Source: CAYLUN01 sp964386865
GTDB taxonomy: Bacteria > Verrucomicrobiota > Kiritimatiellia > RFP12 > UBA1067
Direction: 5' to 3'
Length of the DNA: 64,000 bases
Assembly: GCA_964386865.1 (NCBI GenBank)
Contig: CAYLUN010000013.1
Coordinates: 34,302 to 98,301, forward strand
Shown: positions 59,725-64,000 of the stretch, piece by piece
Position numbering within the stretch: the first letter of the stretch is position 1
Layout of the letters: every line of letters starts with the position of its first letter
Notes under the pieces: generated by a model
Told to the model about the DNA's origin: nothing
Databases searched by the model: none
What the model saw: only the letters and a program-made list of their open reading frames with translations
Translations under genes and position numbers: made by a program

Positions 59725-60141
59725 ATGCCGGATCATCGCATGAAGTGGCTCACGAAGATCGCCCTATTCCTCTTGCTCGGACTCCTGCTCGCTTACTGCG
59801 CCGCGTGGGCCTGCCGTTGTGCCGGTTGTTTTACCAGCGCAGATATGATGGCACGTATTGAGATCACTCGCATCCGCAGCGCGTGTCTTGAGGCTCCTCT
59901 TTCCATTTACTACACGAAACAGAAGCGCATGCCAGAGACCCTTGACGAACTCACCCGCGGATCCGAGGAGTTCCCGGCGCTCCTGCGCAAGGAGGATCTG
60001 GTCGACTCGTGGGGGCATGCGCTCGTGTACACGAAGAAGGGCGCAAACGCGTGCGAAATCCGCTCCGCCGGCCCCGATGGCCGCCTGAGGACATGGGATG
60101 ACATCGCTCAAGAGATCCGGCCTGACGACGCGTCACGCTGA
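59725..60141 (+). CDS. Membrane-anchored GspG-like pseudopilin-domain protein
   Basis: A 138-residue protein with one N-terminal membrane segment (about residues 10-30). Its C-terminal half resembles the periplasmic domain of type II secretion major pseudopilin GspG: LVDSWGHALVYTK, then SAGPDGRLRTWDDI, the Ca-binding loop region of that fold. It lacks the prepilin cleavage motif with Glu at +5, so it is probably a stand-alone relative, not a true pseudopilin. An ATG at 59740 is an alternative start. It overlaps the convergent antitoxin-like gene by 34 bp. Confidence 0.6.
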   Translation: MPDHRMKWLTKIALFLLLGLLLAYCAAWACRCAGCFTSADMMARIEITRIRSACLEAPLSIYYTKQKRMPETLDELTRGSEEFPALLRKEDLVDSWGHALVYTKKGANACEIRSAGPDGRLRTWDDIAQEIRPDDASR

Positions 60142-60389
60142 TGTCGGCTTCCGGCCAACAACGTCACTCGGACTCGGGCGCGGCGCTCTTGATAGAAGAG
60201 CTTCGGGTGAAGCGGCGCAGCCGCAATAGCCTGTAGGCACCGCTTCCGGGTCAGTTTCATTTCAGGTTCGGGGCGCTCTAACCGCACGAGAACGAACAGG
60301 CCGTCGCCGCGCCGCTGAATGTCGAACACGTCACCTGGACAGGCCGTCGGCAACACAATGCGCTTCTTGCTATCGGCTGTTGGTGTCAT
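60108..60389 (-). CDS. AbrB-like antitoxin-type protein (candidate)
   Basis: A 93-residue frame whose first ~55 residues (TADSKKRIVLPTACPGDVFD, then LVRLERPEPEMKLTRKRCLQ) resemble AbrB/swapped-hairpin antitoxins of PVC genomes. No toxin gene is adjacent. After about residue 65 the sequence becomes non-family-like and runs into the convergent gene. A one-base shift near 60190 would instead give a short tail ending at about 60165, so the gene may be frameshifted. No clear ribosome binding site. Confidence 0.5.
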   Translation of the reverse strand: MTPTADSKKRIVLPTACPGDVFDIQRRGDGLFVLVRLERPEPEMKLTRKRCLQAIAAAPLHPKLFYQERRARVRVTLLAGSRHQRDASSGRIS

Positions 60390-60517
60390 GGTGGGATGAC
60401 CCCACTGCCCTGCGTTCAGGTCAATTCGTAAAGTCAGGATGTCTTTCAAAGGGCTATTCTGTCCGAGAGGTTCCATGCTAGAATATCGGTGTTGGAATGC
60501 TCGGCGAGGTGCTGATT

Positions 60518-62863
60518 ATGAAGAATAGGCTGTTTGCCCTTTTTGTCTTCGCGGCCGCGGCGGCAGGCGCGCGGGCGGCGGCCTACCGGGCGGGCGGTGA
60601 CGAGGGCAACGGATTCCCTCTTCCGGACGTGGCCGCTTTCGGGGGGACTGCGTTCGGCGCCGGTCACGAGCGGCTGAGGACGGGTTTTCTGTGCCTCGAA
60701 CAGGCCAAAGACTGCGTGGCCACGAATGAAGTCGCCGCGCGGGGCGGGCCGGCTCTTCGGCTGCTGAGCCAGGCGGAAGACGTGTTCAAGCAGGCGCTGG
60801 GGTCGCCCGACTTGTCCGTGGCGGCCACGCTCGGTTTGGCGGCCGCGTGTGAGTTAAGGGGCGACGCGGACCGGGGGTTGGCCTATCTGGCGGAAGGGCT
60901 GCAGAAGCATCCCGCGAACGCCCACCTGCTGAATTGCCAGGGCTGGCTCCTGCGCATGTCCGGCAGGCTCAAGGAGTCGGAGCAGGCCTACGCAAGCGCC
61001 ACCCGCAGCCAGCCGGCGCTTCCCGACGCCCACCGGGGGCTCGCGGATGTGCTGGTCGATATGGCGCGAAGCGCCGAAGCGGTCAAGGTGTGCGAGGCGG
61101 CTGTTGCGCAGTGGCCGAATCACGAGTGGCTTGCTGATACGCTTGTCAAGTCGCTCTCGTTGTCCGGCCGCAGAGACGACGCCAGCCGGCTATGCGAGTC
61201 GCTGCTCAACAAACATGCGGACTGGATCCGGCTGCGCTATCGGCGCGGCCAGCTGCTGCTGCGGAGCAAGCGTACGGAGGAAGGGGCCGCCGAGCTGCGG
61301 GAGGTTCTCCGATTAAACCCCTTGAGCTGCCAAGCCTATAACGAGCTCGGCTGCGTCTCGCTCGACAAGAAGGCCTATCAAGAGGCCCTCAGCCTATTCC
61401 GGGACGGGCTCCGCGTCCATCCGCAGTGCGTCACGCTATTGGAAAATATCGGCCTCTGCTATCTCGAAATGAAAGAGTACGACCGGTCTGTCGAGGTCTT
61501 GCGTCACGCCCGGCGCGTGAACGCGTCCGGCGAGGGGGCTGTCCTGAACATGGCCTCGGCCTATTTGGGCAAGGGAGACTTCACTAGCGCCCTGGCCGTT
61601 TGCACGAATGCGGTCCTCGAAAAACCGTGGTCCCGGCGGGTGCATTTCAAGGCGTGCGAGTGCCTGCTCAAGATGGGGCGGCCCGAGGACGCACTGGCCT
61701 ACGCTCGGAGGGGAATCGTTCTGGGAACGCCTGAAGACTACTGCTGGGCGCTGCAAGGGGAGGCGTTGAGCGCGTGCAAGCTGTACGACGAGGCGAGCGA
61801 ATGTTACAGCCGGGCGGCGCTCCTGAACACGACTAGCGTGAGCCACGCATTCGCCCGGGCCGCCACGCTGCTCGACAGCGGGCGCGTCGACGAATCCCTT
61901 CTCTACTGCCAGGCGGCCCAAAGCCGCTTTCCGGAGAGCCTTTCCCTGTGTCACCTGACGGGCATCGGGCTCAAGAGGCAGGGCAAGCTCCGCGAGGCCG
62001 TCGCCTGCCTCCAGAAGGTGGCGGAGACGCTCCCCGTTCCGGCAGGCCAAGAGCACGTTGTGGGGTTTGCCTGGGCGGAGCTGGGAAGCATTAACATGGA
62101 GCAGCAGAGGTGGGCCGAGGCCGTCGAGGCCTATTCGAACGCGCTGCGCAGCAATCCGTCGAATGTGGCCTGGGAGGCGGAATGCATACGCGCCGAGGGC
62201 TGGCTGGCGCCGCAGCAGGCAAGGCGCAAGTTGGAGGAGGCGCTGAGAAGACAGCCCAACCACCCGAAGCTGTTGGCGCTGCGCGCGAATCAGGCGTGCC
62301 AGTGGCCGACGCAGGAACGCGCTGAGGTGCTCCGCGATGTTGAGGCGAAGGCTGCGGCTGACCCGGAGGCGCGCTATTGGTGTGGCTGCCTGGCCAACTC
62401 GCTGGGGTTGCGTGAACAAGCGGCCGCCCATTGGCTGGAGGCCGTCCGCCTGTCGCCGAAATGGGCACCCCCTTACGACGAACTGGGGAAAGCGGCACAC
62501 CAGCGGAAAGCCCCGCTTCAGGAGGTTCTCCCGTTCCACATCAAAGCCATCGAACTCGAGCCGAGTTCTGCGGCTTACCGAAACAACCTGGGCTACGCGT
62601 ACCTGATGTACGGCCAGCACGCCGATGCGGTCAGGGAGCTTGAGCAAGCGCTCGCATTAGATCCGTCGTTTGGCTTGGCCCACTATAATCTGGGGCTTGC
62701 CGAATACGCACGCGGCCAGCACAAAGAGGCGCTGGCCGCCATACAGAAAGCGCTTAGGCTGGGATATACGGGCGACCCTATTTTTGTTCGGAGGCTAGCT
62801 GAGCGCCTGCGTTTCCAGAAGCCGCCCGGCACGAATGCGCCAGCCTATGGCCCGCGTCGATAA
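60518..62863 (+). CDS. Secreted TPR-repeat protein
   Basis: A 781-residue exported protein (signal peptide about 1-22) made almost wholly of tetratricopeptide repeats from about residue 85. Recognisable units include HLLNCQGWLLRMSGRLKESE, AYNELGCVSLDKKAYQEALS, AYRNNLGYAYLMYGQHADAV and AHYNLGLAEYARGQHKEAL. TPR arrays mediate protein-protein contacts; no catalytic domain is seen. The final ~200 residues keep the TPR pattern and end without a membrane anchor. The start at 60518 follows GAGGTG. The partner is unknown. Confidence 0.85.
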   Translation: MKNRLFALFVFAAAAAGARAAAYRAGGDEGNGFPLPDVAAFGGTAFGAGHERLRTGFLCLEQAKDCVATNEVAARGGPALRLLSQAEDVFKQALGSPDLSVAATLGLAAACELRGDADRGLAYLAEGLQKHPANAHLLNCQGWLLRMSGRLKESEQAYASATRSQPALPDAHRGLADVLVDMARSAEAVKVCEAAVAQWPNHEWLADTLVKSLSLSGRRDDASRLCESLLNKHADWIRLRYRRGQLLLRSKRTEEGAAELREVLRLNPLSCQAYNELGCVSLDKKAYQEALSLFRDGLRVHPQCVTLLENIGLCYLEMKEYDRSVEVLRHARRVNASGEGAVLNMASAYLGKGDFTSALAVCTNAVLEKPWSRRVHFKACECLLKMGRPEDALAYARRGIVLGTPEDYCWALQGEALSACKLYDEASECYSRAALLNTTSVSHAFARAATLLDSGRVDESLLYCQAAQSRFPESLSLCHLTGIGLKRQGKLREAVACLQKVAETLPVPAGQEHVVGFAWAELGSINMEQQRWAEAVEAYSNALRSNPSNVAWEAECIRAEGWLAPQQARRKLEEALRRQPNHPKLLALRANQACQWPTQERAEVLRDVEAKAAADPEARYWCGCLANSLGLREQAAAHWLEAVRLSPKWAPPYDELGKAAHQRKAPLQEVLPFHIKAIELEPSSAAYRNNLGYAYLMYGQHADAVRELEQALALDPSFGLAHYNLGLAEYARGQHKEALAAIQKALRLGYTGDPIFVRRLAERLRFQKPPGTNAPAYGPRR

Positions 62864-63129
62864 CGATGACTCGCGAACCCCCTTCCGCGCGATCGCCGAC
62901 CCCGACAGCGACCCCGCTTTCGATCAGCTGCCCCAGCAGGATGGGCGCCGCGTCCGCCTAAACGCGGCCGCGCTCGGAGTCATACCACTGCCGAAACGTC
63001 TATGCACTAAACGGGCGATGCCACACGTTGGGAGGGACGGCTTCCACGCCGGCCGCGGCGCGGGTGGAACCGCGCCCTCCCATACGCATGGCGCCCTCTC
63101 TATAGTCTAATTTCTTTTCGGCAGCGGCA
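62864..63129. repeat. Gap with a dispersed repeat, no gene
   Basis: A 266-bp gap. The segment 63030-63058 (GGGAGGGACGGCTTCCACGC...) is a near copy of 15540-15568. Its GGGAGGG can pair with CCCTCCC at about 63073. No gene supported. Confidence 0.6.
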
Positions 63130-64000
63130 TCACAGGGGGGTTCCGCACTGACGGCAGAACTTGGCGCCGGGCATGTTCTCCAGCGAGCACTGCGGGCAGC
63201 TGTTCTTGCCCGCGGCGGCGGCCTCCTTCTGCTTCAGGGCGCCCCCGCAGGCCACGCAGAACGCGGTGTCCCTGACGTTCTTGGCTTGGCAGGCCGGGCA
63301 GTGAACATAGGCCAGATCGCTGGACAAGGTGGAGACCTTGTCGGTGATGCGGCCGGTTACGTGGTCAACCCACGGCTGCACGTTTCGCCACAGAGCAAAC
63401 AGGATTCCTATGACGCCGAGAAAAACGAGCGCGTGAAGCGCCTTGGCCAGGATTCCGCCGCTCGCGAACATCGCGCTGCACTGGCTGACCGTTGGCAGCA
63501 GGCTGGCGTAGATCGCGACGACAAAGACCAGCAGCGTCACGTTTCCGGCGGCCGCAACAAGCTTGCCCCGATAGCGCTCGCCCTCCGGCCCTTTCCGCGC
63601 CTTCACACTCGCTGCCAGATAGAACGTCACAATGGTTTTGACGGGCCAGTAAAGCCCCATGGCACAAACCGCGACAGCCAGTGAAACGCCAATCCGGACC
63701 CAATCGGTCAGCGTCATCTCCCCCGGGCTGCCGCGCTCCTTGAGGACTGCGCCCACAATGACCTGCAGCAGCAGCAGAGCCGCGATGCTGATCACGCCCT
63801 TCATGACCCTCGTGGCCGCCTCGCGCACGCCCCCCGCAGAGACGGGCGCGGGGCCGCTCGCCATTTTCGGGGAAACCCCGGCCGGCGGCGGAAGCGGAGC
63901 GGGCGATGTCCGGGGCGCGGCAGCCGGGGCCTGCGTCACGGGCCGTGCCGCGGCCGGCTTCGGCAGCTCCGCGGCTTTGGCGGGCGGCGCGGGCGGCGGC
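63130..64000 (-). CDS. Membrane protein with double zinc ribbon (partial, runs off right edge)
   Basis: The frame is open through the window edge (no stop to 64000), so the true start lies outside. The visible N-terminal part is a Pro/Ala-rich linker. Then come about four membrane segments (GVISIAALLLLQVIVGAVL, VRIGVSLAVAVCAMGLYW, LLVFVVAIYASLLP, and ALHALVFLGVIGILFALW). Two C-terminal zinc ribbons follow: CPACQAKNVRDTAFCVACGG and CPQCSLENMPGAKFCRQCG, of the DZANK type. It is probably a membrane protein with a cytoplasmic zinc module; the function is unknown. Confidence 0.8.
   Translation of the reverse strand, partial: PPPAPPAKAAELPKPAAARPVTQAPAAAPRTSPAPLPPPAGVSPKMASGPAPVSAGGVREAATRVMKGVISIAALLLLQVIVGAVLKERGSPGEMTLTDWVRIGVSLAVAVCAMGLYWPVKTIVTFYLAASVKARKGPEGERYRGKLVAAAGNVTLLVFVVAIYASLLPTVSQCSAMFASGGILAKALHALVFLGVIGILFALWRNVQPWVDHVTGRITDKVSTLSSDLAYVHCPACQAKNVRDTAFCVACGGALKQKEAAAAGKNSCPQCSLENMPGAKFCRQCGTPL

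Overview
This is a GC-rich window with the gene content of a polysaccharide-degrading bacterium of the PVC superphylum. The Kiritimatiellota/Verrucomicrobiota/Lentisphaerota neighbourhood is my best guess. That guess is inference from gene families only: a two-heme HzsA-related protein, autotransporter-associated beta-strand repeat proteins, many secreted glycosidases without SusC/D, a four-helix-bundle suffix-domain gene and a SWIM/SNF2 pair. There is no rRNA in the window to settle it. No tRNA, rRNA or CRISPR array was recognised.

Layout. Positions 1-40,700 are dominated by exported carbohydrate-active proteins, each with a signal peptide or lipobox: a sialate/acetyl esterase (489-2672), a secreted TIM-barrel epimerase (2886-3755), a GH127-type arabinofuranosidase (3850-5760), a tandem two-domain esterase (8202-9968), an Asp-box sialidase-like lipoprotein (10404-12056), two clan GH-A glycosidases (12679-15360 and 15736-19725), a LamG/NPCBM protein (23904-25292), a GH10 xylanase with its operon partner (25878-30665), two giant beta-strand-repeat proteins plus the collapsed remnant of a third (30933-37739), and a GH2 enzyme (37962-40676). 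Together these would strip acetyl groups, arabinose and backbone sugars from arabinoxylan or mannan-like polymers outside the cytoplasm. A housekeeping block (19962-23763) interrupts them: a YjbQ-type protein, a SlyX-like protein, a small membrane protein, LarB and glycyl-tRNA synthetase.

Positions 40,890-48,108 hold a DUF4034-type lipoprotein, two membrane-fused spermidine-synthase-like proteins and a DUF362 protein, the last three tightly packed. Positions 48,125-54,539 carry two SWIM-type zinc proteins and a SNF2 helicase, split by a small island (about 49.5-50.8 kb) that looks lower in GC. After that come a PIG-L deacetylase with a small membrane protein, a large HzsA-like diheme protein, a GspG-like pseudopilin-domain protein, an AbrB-like antitoxin candidate, a TPR protein, and a zinc-ribbon membrane protein that runs off the right edge.

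The most unusual feature is the non-coding DNA. Nearly every gap carries degenerate tandem arrays with a strict 7-bp period but different unit sequences. They are often arranged as opposed (inverted) pairs. One starts 8 bp after a stop codon, one overlaps a stop codon, and one lies inside a coding sequence. A second, hexamer-armed element with a 44-bp box occurs beside a REP-associated tyrosine transposase gene and again 5 kb away. Several further hairpin or MITE-like repeats are shared between distant gaps, and one is also found in frame inside a glycosidase gene.
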